In this document: piece after piece, positions 1-7,586 of the stretch
How the letters are laid out: every line of letters starts with the position of its first letter
Numbering within the stretch: position 1 is the stretch's first letter
Virus record (IMG/VR): IMGVR_UViG_3300034198_005482
Location: 1 to 29,200 of that record
Length of the DNA: 29,200 nt
From: a virus
Reading direction: 5' to 3' (one strand)
Program-made: the position numbers and the translations under genes
The notes under the pieces: generated by a model
Told to the model about the DNA's origin: nothing
The model's database searches: none
What the model saw: the letters and a program-made list of their open reading frames with translations, nothing else

Positions 1-831
1 CTTCTCACGTTCCTCAATCACTGGCAAGACAATTGCAAGAATTGCTTCTGCGTCTGCTGTTGGGTCGATAGCCATAGCCTCATCAGTAGTGGTTGACTCT
101 TCAGTTGTCTCTTCAACTGTTGTGTCTTCCATCGCCACCTCTTCGGTTGACATCTCTTCCTCAACCACTTCCTCGGTTGGTGTTTTTTCCACCTCTTTGA
201 TTTCAACAACCTCGCCGTCTTTCACGACATAGATTTTGTCCTCAATGGTGTGCTCTCCATCAGGTAACTTCATGTTATTTAATTTAATTTGTTCCGATAA
301 TTTCAGACCGAGAAAGCCTTCAATGGAGAAACCGACTTGATCGTTGGCAACCAATTCGGCAAAGTAGTCAGCATCGGTCACCTGAGCGGTCACCATGAGT
401 GTGCCTTTTGGTACCTCAATGCCAAATGTACTGAATGCCTTATCCTGTTTTGGGTTGTCAACAATCCATGTCTCAAGGATGTAAGCTGGTACTTTTTTCT
501 CGGTGTCGTGTTCCAAGTTGAAGATGTCACGATTGCGCAAATCAGCCATAAATTTGGTGTGAATCTGCTCGATGACTTCCTCAGTGAACTGAACATAGTA
601 CTCACCATCACCATCATTCTTGCGGTAGATGTCCATCGGTATCATTGCCGGAGCTGTGATGCGATGCTTTAAACCATCAGAGAACATGAGGCGCTTCTCA
701 CTTCCAAAACTCAACCCCTTAACCTTAATAGCCGGTAGGTTGGTGAAAGCAATCATCTCAATACCGAGTGTTTCTCCGTCAGAGTACTCGTCATCGATGG
801 TGATTTTGTAGATAGGTAAGTCCTTAGTCAT
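1..831 (-). CDS. XkdF-like capsid maturation protease, possibly fused to a scaffold (3' end cut by window edge)
   Basis: The 277 visible residues read without a stop to base 1, so the gene runs off the left edge. The N-terminal ~180 residues resemble the XkdF-like (Peptidase_S78_2) prohead proteases: an NLPAIKVKGLSF segment near residues 31-42, a His in NLEHD (H108) and a Ser in VGFSIEGF (S169), which I infer to be the catalytic pair. Residues ~188-260 begin KLPDGEHTIEDK and become a Glu/Thr-rich low-complexity stretch, followed by a likely helix; in related phages this part often acts as scaffold. The likely last 18 residues lie at the right edge, next to the major capsid gene, which is the usual place for a protease. 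The ATG start follows the bipartite AACAAAT/TGCAACATA element by 4 nt. An A/T-rich stretch before the internal ATG at 273 could allow separate synthesis of a scaffold. Confidence 0.8.
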   Translation of the reverse strand, partial: MTKDLPIYKITIDDEYSDGETLGIEMIAFTNLPAIKVKGLSFGSEKRLMFSDGLKHRITAPAMIPMDIYRKNDGDGEYYVQFTEEVIEQIHTKFMADLRNRDIFNLEHDTEKKVPAYILETWIVDNPKQDKAFSTFGIEVPKGTLMVTAQVTDADYFAELVANDQVGFSIEGFLGLKLSEQIKLNNMKLPDGEHTIEDKIYVVKDGEVVEIKEVEKTPTEEVVEEEMSTEEVAMEDTTVEETTEESTTTDEAMAIDPTADAEAILAIVLPVIEEREK

Positions 832-859
832 TGCTTATGTTGCATATTTTGTATATTTG
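830..859 (+). promoter_or_regulatory. Bacteroidota-type promoter for the plus-strand chaperone genes
   Basis: TATATTTG at 852-859 fits the Bacteroidota -7 consensus TAnnTTTG exactly. ATTG at 830-833, 18 bp upstream, is a partial -33 box. Transcription would begin around 865, leaving a leader of fewer than 10 nt before the ATG at 874. The 42-bp divergent gap also holds the element serving the minus-strand protease, so the two units share control DNA. Confidence 0.5.
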
Positions 860-861
860 TT
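836..861 (-). promoter_or_regulatory. Bipartite late-gene element, copy 1 (upstream of protease)
   Basis: On the minus strand this reads AACAAAT, 10 nt, TGCAACATA, then AGCA and the protease ATG. Three further copies precede minus-strand genes at 2535, 11407 and 27442. Function is inferred: a promoter or activator site, or a translation leader. Confidence 0.5.
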
Positions 862-873
862 CAAAAAATAACT

Positions 874-1422
874 ATGATTACAGTATTCGACAGGGAGATT
901 CCCAACAAAATGAGTGAGCTCACCATCGAGCAGTTTGAAAAAATCAGCCAAATCCTCAACAATCAGGACTTCGATAACGTAGAGAAGTATGTTGAGATGT
1001 TCAAATACCTTGGCATTGAGGAGAAGCTATGGGATGACTACCCATTCAGCGAGTTCATTGAGTTGGTGAAGACCTTCAACCTGGACTCATACACACCACA
1101 GGAACCTGTTGCATCCATCGAGTTGGAAGGATACACCTACACAGCAGAGATGCGCTTGTCAGTGAAAGAGACCAAGCTCATCGAGAAGATTGTGAACGGC
1201 AAACCAAACAACTACATCAGCGACATCCTTGCAATCATGTTCAAACGCAGTGACCTCAGCAACACCGAGCACTTCGCAGATGCCCACTTGAAGCATAAGG
1301 CAAAGCTGTTCCGCTCTCAGAAAGCAGAGTTGTGTGTGCCATACATTGTGTTCGTAACCGAAAAGATTGCAGAGTATGCAAAAGCCAATGCTCCCGAAGG
1401 GGTGGCACCAAGTCAATCTTGA
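874..1422 (+). CDS. Tail assembly chaperone, short form (gpG-like)
   Basis: This 182-aa protein is called a tail assembly chaperone from its layout: a short first ORF whose 3' end overlaps, in another frame, a second ORF of similar character, as in lambda G/GT. Near the N-terminus it has an LTIEQFEKI segment that recurs in variant form twice in the second ORF. Such proteins coat the tape-measure protein before tail-tube polymerisation and are absent from the finished virion. The last in-frame codons run through CCC GAA GGG GTG, a plausible +1 slip site, before TGA at 1420. Unlike every other gene in the window except its partner, it lies on the plus strand, about 2 kb from the tape-measure gene rather than directly upstream of it. 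I did not recognise a named family by sequence alone. Confidence 0.6.
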   Translation: MITVFDREIPNKMSELTIEQFEKISQILNNQDFDNVEKYVEMFKYLGIEEKLWDDYPFSEFIELVKTFNLDSYTPQEPVASIELEGYTYTAEMRLSVKETKLIEKIVNGKPNNYISDILAIMFKRSDLSNTEHFADAHLKHKAKLFRSQKAELCVPYIVFVTEKIAEYAKANAPEGVAPSQS

Positions 1423-2113
1423 GCAGTTCATTGAGCTAAGGGGTCTGCAAGCAGAGGATGGTTTGTTCAACCACAACATTGATATCCTCTGCGCACTCAC
1501 TGACTCGCTACCTGAGGACTTTGATGATGCCGAACTGCATGAGGTAGCTGAGTGGTTCAAAGATTTGCAATGGCTGTACTCAGAGCCAAGCAAGTTGCAC
1601 ACTGATCGTGTTGGAAAGTTCTATCTTAAACCCATGAATGAGCTGACATTGGGGGAATTTATCGACCTCGAATACTACTTCACACAGGACTACATCAAGA
1701 ATCTTCCGAACATCTGCGCACTGTTGTATCGCATTCCCGAGATTGTGGAGGATGGTGTGGTGTCAAAGTGGGAAGCAACTACATTCAAGGCAACAGCGAG
1801 AGCGCATTACTTCCTGGACCAACCAATCACCAAGGTGTATGGCATCTTGACTGAGTACATCAAATTCAGGGACCAATTCATCTCATCCCATGCCAACCTA
1901 ATGACTGAAGATATCGAAGATGACCTCAGTGATATCGATGACCCGGAAGAGCGCAAAGAGGCAGAGAAGCAAAAGGCATCCAATAAATGGGGATGGGAGC
2001 AACTGATTTGGTCGATGACCAATGGTGACCTCACCAAGTATGACCAGGTGATTCAGATGAAGCTGATACTCGTGTTTAACTTCTTGGCAATGCGTAAAGA
2101 GTTGGATATTTAG
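1367..2113 (+). CDS. Tail assembly chaperone, frameshift extension (gpT-like)
   Basis: This frame overlaps the previous ORF by 56 nt in the +1 register. Read from the first ATG it would be 248 aa, but that start and those at 1376 and 1388 lie inside the upstream gene, so synthesis as a frameshift fusion is more likely. It contains VNLEQFIEL just after the overlap and ELTLGEFIDLEYYF further on, echoing LTIEQFEKI of the first ORF and suggesting a repeated structural unit. A very acidic stretch (EDIEDDLSDIDDPEER) lies around residues 181-196. The long form of such chaperones recruits tail-tube subunits to the tape measure. The gene ends convergently with the minus-strand gene at 2110, the stop codons overlapping by 4 nt, with no terminator between them. 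Confidence 0.6.
   Translation: MQSMQKPMLPKGWHQVNLEQFIELRGLQAEDGLFNHNIDILCALTDSLPEDFDDAELHEVAEWFKDLQWLYSEPSKLHTDRVGKFYLKPMNELTLGEFIDLEYYFTQDYIKNLPNICALLYRIPEIVEDGVVSKWEATTFKATARAHYFLDQPITKVYGILTEYIKFRDQFISSHANLMTEDIEDDLSDIDDPEERKEAEKQKASNKWGWEQLIWSMTNGDLTKYDQVIQMKLILVFNFLAMRKELDI
1393..1402 (+). other. Candidate +1 programmed ribosomal frameshift site
   Basis: The short ORF reads CCC GAA GGG GTG here and the long ORF is in the +1 frame. A +1 slip of tRNA-Gly on GGG-G (1399-1402), or of tRNA-Pro on CCC-G (1393-1396), would join them. A GGG-G slip gives a product of about 412 aa (176 + 236). A -2 shift would also fit the frame change. The location and size ratio match known G/GT frameshifts; the slip itself is inference. 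Confidence 0.45.
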
Positions 2114-2535
2114 TAATCGAGTGCGTAGTTAAAGTCACCATAAAGCGGCACAAAGTCATATATCACCTTTGGTCTTTTACGCAATAGGTTTCCGAGTTCC
2201 AAGATTGGGAACTTCTGCGCCAAGTCAGCCACATACATTCCATACATCTCACCGATGAGACCATTCATCTCAAGTGCATCGTTGAATTTCTTGACCAATC
2301 TGAAGGGTGCGATGGTGGCTGTGCCGTTGTTCAGATATCCGAAATAATAAGCAGCGAGAATCTCAACTCGTATGTTGCCTTCAGTGGTCACCTTGGCATT
2401 GATACGCACTGAATCATACAATGTGTATGTGTCAATGAGTGCTTCATCCTTGATGACTTTCTTTAATGTGTTGGCAACTCGTCTCCTGAGTGGATATTTG
2501 AAGTTGTATTCACCTGTGTTTTTATATCTTGCCAT
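2110..2535 (-). CDS. Neck or tail-completion protein (HK97 gp10-like)
   Basis: This 141-aa protein has a basic N-terminus (residues ~14-27), then LYDSVRINAKV and an AAYYFGYLNNGT segment. That pattern resembles HK97-gp10-type head-tail joining or tail-completion proteins, in which a substrate-like LxxSI/V segment is followed by a beta strand and YxxYxExGT. The match is loose. It follows the 149-aa tail-terminator candidate in the same direction with 14 nt between them, which supports a neck role. The ATG lies 4 nt after a copy of the bipartite AACAAAT/TGCAACATA element, so it may begin its own late transcript. Its 3' end meets the plus-strand chaperone gene head on. Confidence 0.5.
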   Translation of the reverse strand: MARYKNTGEYNFKYPLRRRVANTLKKVIKDEALIDTYTLYDSVRINAKVTTEGNIRVEILAAYYFGYLNNGTATIAPFRLVKKFNDALEMNGLIGEMYGMYVADLAQKFPILELGNLLRKRPKVIYDFVPLYGDFNYALDY

Positions 2536-2539
2536 TTCT

Positions 2540-2566
2540 TATGTTGCAATTAATCCTCGATTTGTT
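2540..2566 (-). promoter_or_regulatory. Bipartite late-gene element, copy 2
   Basis: On the minus strand: AACAAAT, 11 nt, TGCAACATA, then AGAA and the ATG at 2535. The AACAAAT half overlaps the last codons of the upstream gene, so it is embedded in coding sequence here. Confidence 0.5.
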
Positions 2567-2999
2567 TAGGAATTTGGCAGTCGGTCCATGAATCCATGGA
2601 GAATGTGATGGTCATCAACCACCCAGCTGCATAGTCAAGGAGGTCATTGTTGAGTGGTGACAGCGTTGGCACACCAACCACATCAAAATCACGATCATCA
2701 TTGTTGAATGTATAGTTCAAGTATAGGTCCATCAATATCTGATGGCAGTCGCTGAGGATTGTGTTGATGTTTTCCCTGTCCTTTTGGATGATGTCAAAGC
2801 AATAGATGTCAAGAGTGAAATCATTGGTGTTCTCGGTAGGGATAGCATCGACAGGAACGATGTATATAATCGGAAATTTTTCGTTTTTCGTTGCGAAATT
2901 AAACAACTGTTCCTTGAAGTCAGACCCTACTTTTTTGACCTGGAGATGCGCATTGTAGAATGCGATGATTTCGTTGACGAGCGCTTGGTAACTTATCAC
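2550..2999 (-). CDS. Putative tail terminator or minor tail protein
   Basis: This 149-aa protein has an N-terminal helix (MISYQALVNEIIAFYNAHL), a strand pair around EKFPIIYIVPVDAIP, TLDIYCFDIIQKDREN, a helix (TILSDCHQILMDLYL) and a C-terminal strand with GWLMTITFSMDSW. This is the helix-strand plan of small tail-terminator proteins, and close look-alikes sit next to tail genes in other Bacteroidota phages. The start is GTG at 2999, forming a GTGA overlap with the tape-measure stop, so translation is probably coupled. A tail-terminator role (capping the tube and joining it to the neck) is inferred from size, fold pattern and position. Confidence 0.5.
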   Translation of the reverse strand: MISYQALVNEIIAFYNAHLQVKKVGSDFKEQLFNFATKNEKFPIIYIVPVDAIPTENTNDFTLDIYCFDIIQKDRENINTILSDCHQILMDLYLNYTFNNDDRDFDVVGVPTLSPLNNDLLDYAAGWLMTITFSMDSWTDCQIPKQIED

Positions 3000-4906
3000 A
3001 ATACTGCGTTTTTGAGGATTTTGTTTACTTTGTTTTGTACACCTGTCATCTCGGTCTCACTGACCACAGCTGTGACGGTGATGTTTTGGTTGCTCTCAAC
3101 CCCTTGAGCTGAGCCTGTGTTGTTGGCTGCATTACCTTGACCGAATAAGTTGCCCGGTACGAATGATGGAACTGATGAAGCGGCAGCCGATGCGGTTGCA
3201 CCACCACCTCCACCACCTGATGGTACGTTGACTGATGCGCCACCACCACCCATGAATTTGCTAATTGATGACGCTACGATTGTACCGATGGATGTGGCTG
3301 CTCGAATCTTGGCTCCAGCAGCGGCAGCTGATGCAAGCGCGAGACCACCATCAGGCAAGAGCTTCCATGTTGGGTTGGCATAGTATCCTGATATCTCTTT
3401 CTGAGTGTTGACAATAATCTCACCAATGGCAAGAGCTTTGTCGACCAAGAATAAAGCATTGGCGAGCTTTTTATTCTCACCAGCAAGTTCAGTCAATCCT
3501 GATATCAATCCTTTCGCCGCACCAAGTCGAGCCTGTGCGAGTTGCTCTTCAGCAGCCATGACAGCATCATTGTACTTTTGTTGCTCCTCAAATGAAACCA
3601 TGTTGCCCTCACCTTGAATCTGCAACTGCTGAGTTCTTGTGGACACCATTGTTGATATAATACTCGCAGCTGATTTGGTTTGAATGAATTCATTCTCTGC
3701 CGCCTCTGCCTTGCGTACATTGTTTATCTCAAGTGCTTGAGCTGATTCAAGTGCTGTGATATCTTGCTTGTATTTCTTAGCCTCAGCAATCAGTGCAGCA
3801 TACTTGGTCTTGATGTCATCAATCTCTTTCTGCGATTGCGTTTTTGTTGAGTCAACCACGAGCTTGTTGGCGGTCGCAATCTCTGCTCGGATGGCTGCTT
3901 CACCTTCCTTGTATTTCTTGATTCGCTCTTCACGTTTTGCCTTAGCCTCCTCAGCTGCTTTCTTTTCAGCGGCAGCTTGGTCAGCCTGTTCCTGGATAAG
4001 CAACATGGAGCGCTCTTTCGAACCATCCTTGATGAGTTTGTTCTCATCCTCGATTCTTTTCTTGAGTGCTTTACGTCTCTCGATTGAATCCTTATCGGTG
4101 AGTCCTTTGAGACCAGCGTATTCGGATCGTGCATCGCTCAATCTTTTCTTGGCGGCATCACTGATTGCCTTAGATTTCTCAACCTCAAGTTTTGTGGTAT
4201 CCTTACCGGCTGCCTTCGCTTTAGCAATCTCAATGTCATATCCATCAGATATCGCTTCAGTACGTTTCTCAGATGACTTGAATGCCTTCTCGTTGGATTT
4301 CTCCATCTTGCGAGCGTTCTCTTCAGCGGCATACGATGTCAGACCCAACCAATCGGTCAGCTCTTTGAAGGCATCGATGAGCGCATTGATAGGAATCATC
4401 AAGAAATCAAGCACCTTTTGCAGCACACCAATCTTGTTGAGGAACACCCCTATCGCAACCACGATTGCAATAACAATCGCAGCCAATAAAAATATTGGAT
4501 TTGCAAGAATCTGCGCCCCGAGTTTAACGAATGCACCACCCATTGTTGTGATGGTTGATGTCAGACCCTTCATGCTCTTGCTGATGTCAGCGGCATTGAG
4601 TCCACCAAGATTTTTAGAGAACACTTTCGCCTTCTCAGATGCCTCCTCAAAATCGAGTGACATGATTGAATCCTTGATGCCACCAAATGAGTTGGATATC
4701 TGCTCAAATTTAGACCCTGATGCGAAGACATTGACTGCATCATTGGCATCCTTAATCCTATCAGCTACCTCACCAGCACGAGCAGCGAGTGCCGCCATTT
4801 GTTCCGGGTCAGAAGCATCGGCAATTGCTGCCTTGAGTTGGCGGAGTTCTGCCTTTAAGCTGGTGACTCCTGAGAGCTTGAGTGGTATTTCGACTTCATT
4901 AGCCAT
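2996..4906 (-). CDS. Tail tape measure protein
   Basis: This 636-aa protein has the composition of a tape measure. There is an Ala-rich N-terminal coiled coil (LKAELRQLKAAIADASDPEQ), a strongly hydrophobic segment near residues 136-156 (NPIFLLAAIVIAIVVAIGVF), and a long charged coiled coil rich in Ala, Lys and Glu through about residue 430. A second helical zone (GLISGLTELAGENKKLANAL) follows, then a Gly/Ser/Ala-rich linker before the C-terminus. Tape measures set tail length and later help DNA cross the host envelope; the hydrophobic segment would suit that. At about 0.15 nm per residue the tail would be roughly 95 nm. It overlaps the tail-hub gene by 8 nt and its stop overlaps the GTG of the next gene. 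The chaperones normally found just upstream are missing from this operon and lie at 874-2113. Confidence 0.9.
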   Translation of the reverse strand: MANEVEIPLKLSGVTSLKAELRQLKAAIADASDPEQMAALAARAGEVADRIKDANDAVNVFASGSKFEQISNSFGGIKDSIMSLDFEEASEKAKVFSKNLGGLNAADISKSMKGLTSTITTMGGAFVKLGAQILANPIFLLAAIVIAIVVAIGVFLNKIGVLQKVLDFLMIPINALIDAFKELTDWLGLTSYAAEENARKMEKSNEKAFKSSEKRTEAISDGYDIEIAKAKAAGKDTTKLEVEKSKAISDAAKKRLSDARSEYAGLKGLTDKDSIERRKALKKRIEDENKLIKDGSKERSMLLIQEQADQAAAEKKAAEEAKAKREERIKKYKEGEAAIRAEIATANKLVVDSTKTQSQKEIDDIKTKYAALIAEAKKYKQDITALESAQALEINNVRKAEAAENEFIQTKSAASIISTMVSTRTQQLQIQGEGNMVSFEEQQKYNDAVMAAEEQLAQARLGAAKGLISGLTELAGENKKLANALFLVDKALAIGEIIVNTQKEISGYYANPTWKLLPDGGLALASAAAAGAKIRAATSIGTIVASSISKFMGGGGASVNVPSGGGGGGATASAAASSVPSFVPGNLFGQGNAANNTGSAQGVESNQNITVTAVVSETEMTGVQNKVNKILKNAVL

Positions 4907-7586
4907 ATATTCTGACTTCTATTGGTGAGTATCTTAAAACATCATCATTGTCTTGATGATTGGATGTATCAAATGTTGTGACGTATATGTTACCATCAGA
5001 TGTGACTGATGCAGTAGCAAGGTGGTCATGCTCTACGTTGCCAAGAATGACAAAAGTGTTCACGACATCAAACGGACTGACAGGTGTACCAAGATACTCA
5101 CCCTGTGCAATACGAGTCCATGTAATGCCGCCAATTGTATCAGCCAACACAATCGCTGTCGGTGCTGTTGTTCCCACCTGAGAGAGCAACGCAGTGTATC
5201 CACCTGATGGTGTAGTGATGCCGTTTATCTGCGGAGTGATGATACCATCCTCGTTGAGAATCTTGTTGTCCCCGATGACCAATCCCTTCACACCTTGACC
5301 AATGATGTTGCCCTCACCTTTCACAATCACATCATCTCCTGAGAGATTGCCATTGGCAGTGGTTGACTTGGTCACAAGGATGCTCTCCTCTGACTCCGCT
5401 GTCGTGGTTGGTGGTGTTGGTGTACCTGGAGCAGTGATGAATGGAGCGAGGTCAATCTCTGAGTCGATGCTGATAAGCTCCACCTTGGTTGCTGTGTTAG
5501 CATTGGCATCATAGTCGATGACTCGGTTGATGTTCCACCATGAGTTGTCGATGCGCACCTTTTGGTTTAGCTTCATGGTTTGGATGTCAGCCTCATTGAG
5601 ATTGAACATCGCCACCAACATCTTGCCCACATTGATTTGGTTGACTGTTCTCCTCCAGTACAGGTTGTATAGGTTATTGGCGGTCAGCGTTTCAGGTGAA
5701 TAATAGTAGTAATCGTTGGTGCCAAAGTTGATGTCAAAGGTCGGAAGCAATGCGTTGTCAAAGTGACCGAGCATCGGATATGTCGTGTTGCCGAGCGCAC
5801 CTGTGAGTCCGTACTCAATCAAATCCCATGTGCCGCACGTCTGCTCACCACCATCATACAGGATGCGGATGTTGGTCTTGGGTGCCTCACCATCAATAGC
5901 TGGAACATAGGCATCGAATGTCGTGGCGACCACAGGAGTCGGTGAGAATAGTATCTCTTTTGTCTCAGTTCCTTTGACATATTCGTTGTCGAATGTATAC
6001 TCGAGCTGACCATATACCTCATTGGTCATTTGAAAGTACACCTCATTGGGTGAGTCCTTGTCTTGTTTGTAGCTGAGGATGAGTTTTTTTGCAGTGAGGT
6101 CAGGCAAGAATATCAAGTCTTGCTCTTTATCCTTCATCAGCTTGGCGGTCCAATCCACTTCAACACCTGAGTCATAGTATTCATCCCTGTGCTTGAGGAT
6201 GAGTTTGTTTGGTTGGTCCGTATCGATGTCGACATACAGGTTGTACATCGTGAAGATGGACTTGACGAAATCAGATTGCTTAATCTTGAGCGGGATGTAT
6301 TGGTTGATGTCCAAGATGCCACCAATCACTTGGATGTTGGCTGTTGGAAGTATCTTGATGCGTAGTGAGTTTATCTTGAAGATGGCATCAACAGGATAAG
6401 CTGTACCACCATTGAACCATGAGGTGAATGATGTGTGCGTGCCGAGCTTGATTTGGAACGTATCACCGGTGTTCAACTCACCTGAGCCGAGTGCGTTCTC
6501 CATCACCAAGATGCCGCCTGATTTGGTACCGCTGAAGATGGTTGTCTGACCCGATGCAAGTGTGGTGTTGATGGGCAAGTTCTGATTCGGTAGCACGTTG
6601 GAGTACTGACCTTGGAACGAACCGAATGCAGCCACAATGCGAGGTCGAGCATTCCATGAGTTGAAGGTGTTGGTCACATCCAAACCATTTGCGTTGTCCA
6701 GGATGAAGTCAAGACTGACCTCATACTGAATGGTGAAGCCTTGGCTGCTCGCTGCGTTGGTGTCGAATGGTATGGTGAAGATACCTGTGGTTGGGTTGAA
6801 TGACCCTTGCGCATCCGTTATCTCAGTCCATCCTGTTGCGTTGTCGTATGTGCCGAATGATGCTGTCGGTGTTGCTACCTCAAAGGCGCTGAGTTGCTCC
6901 TCGACCAAGTAGTCAGCATTGTCGAATGTGTTGGCATCACCGTTGTATGGGATGAGCAACTTGTCGAAGCGTGCAGCTGCGAGGTCAGACCACTCGTATT
7001 GGAAGCCTGCTGATGCGAAGATTCTATCGAAGTAAGTCTTGGCATAGATAGCCGGTTTGAATTGACGTACATTGAAGATGTTGTCAGTGTCAAATGGCAT
7101 CACATATTTGAAGCCATCAGTGACAGTGTTGCTAAATGTAGAGATGATGTCAGCCGCTGTGAAGGTGTGGTTGAGGTCAGTGAAGTCCAGGTCAGTGAGC
7201 TCAGCGTTTGTGATCGCAGTAAAGAACTCGATGCGAGTGTCCTTGATGAGGACCTCATACTCTACCCCTTGCTCATAGGCATCGGTTTGCTGATTCTTTT
7301 TAACTGACAGCAACTGAAGCAGCGCATCCTCCACGATAGGTACACCATTCTGAATGACTGCACACTTGGTCAGTGCGTTGATGTCGAAGGTGCCAGCTTG
7401 AATGTTTACATCATAGTAGTGGTTGAGGAGGTCATTGTTGTTCTTGCTTCCAACCAAGGTGATGGTCTTGGAGAACGTTCCGGTGCGCTTGGTGAAGTCG
7501 CGAATGTCACCGACTGCAAAATTCAAAGGAAATACCGTTCCCTCTTTAGTGTCGAGGAAGCCATTCTCAAGTTGTATCCTAACCAT
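4899..7586 (-). CDS. Large tail-tip / baseplate hub-like protein
   Basis: This 895-aa protein is encoded directly upstream of the tape measure. In long-tailed phages that position holds distal-tail and hub proteins. The N-terminus (NGFLDTKEGTVFPLNFAVGDIRDF, then RTGTFSKTI) matches a family I know from tail modules of Bacteroidota phages but cannot name by domain. The middle is beta-rich with many aromatic residues. From about residue 740 there is a Thr/Ser linker, then a GEGNIIGQGVKGLVIGDNK stretch that looks like short beta-solenoid turns, then a separate C-terminal domain (~790-895). The hub would form the tail tip and contact the receptor-binding proteins encoded upstream. It overlaps the preceding gene by 8 nt. 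The ATG follows ACAACATAA, a degenerate half of the late-gene element. Confidence 0.6.
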   Translation of the reverse strand: MVRIQLENGFLDTKEGTVFPLNFAVGDIRDFTKRTGTFSKTITLVGSKNNNDLLNHYYDVNIQAGTFDINALTKCAVIQNGVPIVEDALLQLLSVKKNQQTDAYEQGVEYEVLIKDTRIEFFTAITNAELTDLDFTDLNHTFTAADIISTFSNTVTDGFKYVMPFDTDNIFNVRQFKPAIYAKTYFDRIFASAGFQYEWSDLAAARFDKLLIPYNGDANTFDNADYLVEEQLSAFEVATPTASFGTYDNATGWTEITDAQGSFNPTTGIFTIPFDTNAASSQGFTIQYEVSLDFILDNANGLDVTNTFNSWNARPRIVAAFGSFQGQYSNVLPNQNLPINTTLASGQTTIFSGTKSGGILVMENALGSGELNTGDTFQIKLGTHTSFTSWFNGGTAYPVDAIFKINSLRIKILPTANIQVIGGILDINQYIPLKIKQSDFVKSIFTMYNLYVDIDTDQPNKLILKHRDEYYDSGVEVDWTAKLMKDKEQDLIFLPDLTAKKLILSYKQDKDSPNEVYFQMTNEVYGQLEYTFDNEYVKGTETKEILFSPTPVVATTFDAYVPAIDGEAPKTNIRILYDGGEQTCGTWDLIEYGLTGALGNTTYPMLGHFDNALLPTFDINFGTNDYYYYSPETLTANNLYNLYWRRTVNQINVGKMLVAMFNLNEADIQTMKLNQKVRIDNSWWNINRVIDYDANANTATKVELISIDSEIDLAPFITAPGTPTPPTTTAESEESILVTKSTTANGNLSGDDVIVKGEGNIIGQGVKGLVIGDNKILNEDGIITPQINGITTPSGGYTALLSQVGTTAPTAIVLADTIGGITWTRIAQGEYLGTPVSPFDVVNTFVILGNVEHDHLATASVTSDGNIYVTTFDTSNHQDNDDVLRYSPIEVRIYG

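Noticed and set aside
3756-4928. 390-codon plus-strand ORF
   Set aside because: It is antisense to the tape-measure gene, is Ser/Ala-rich with no domain, and has no promoter. Coiled-coil genes commonly create long antisense frames.
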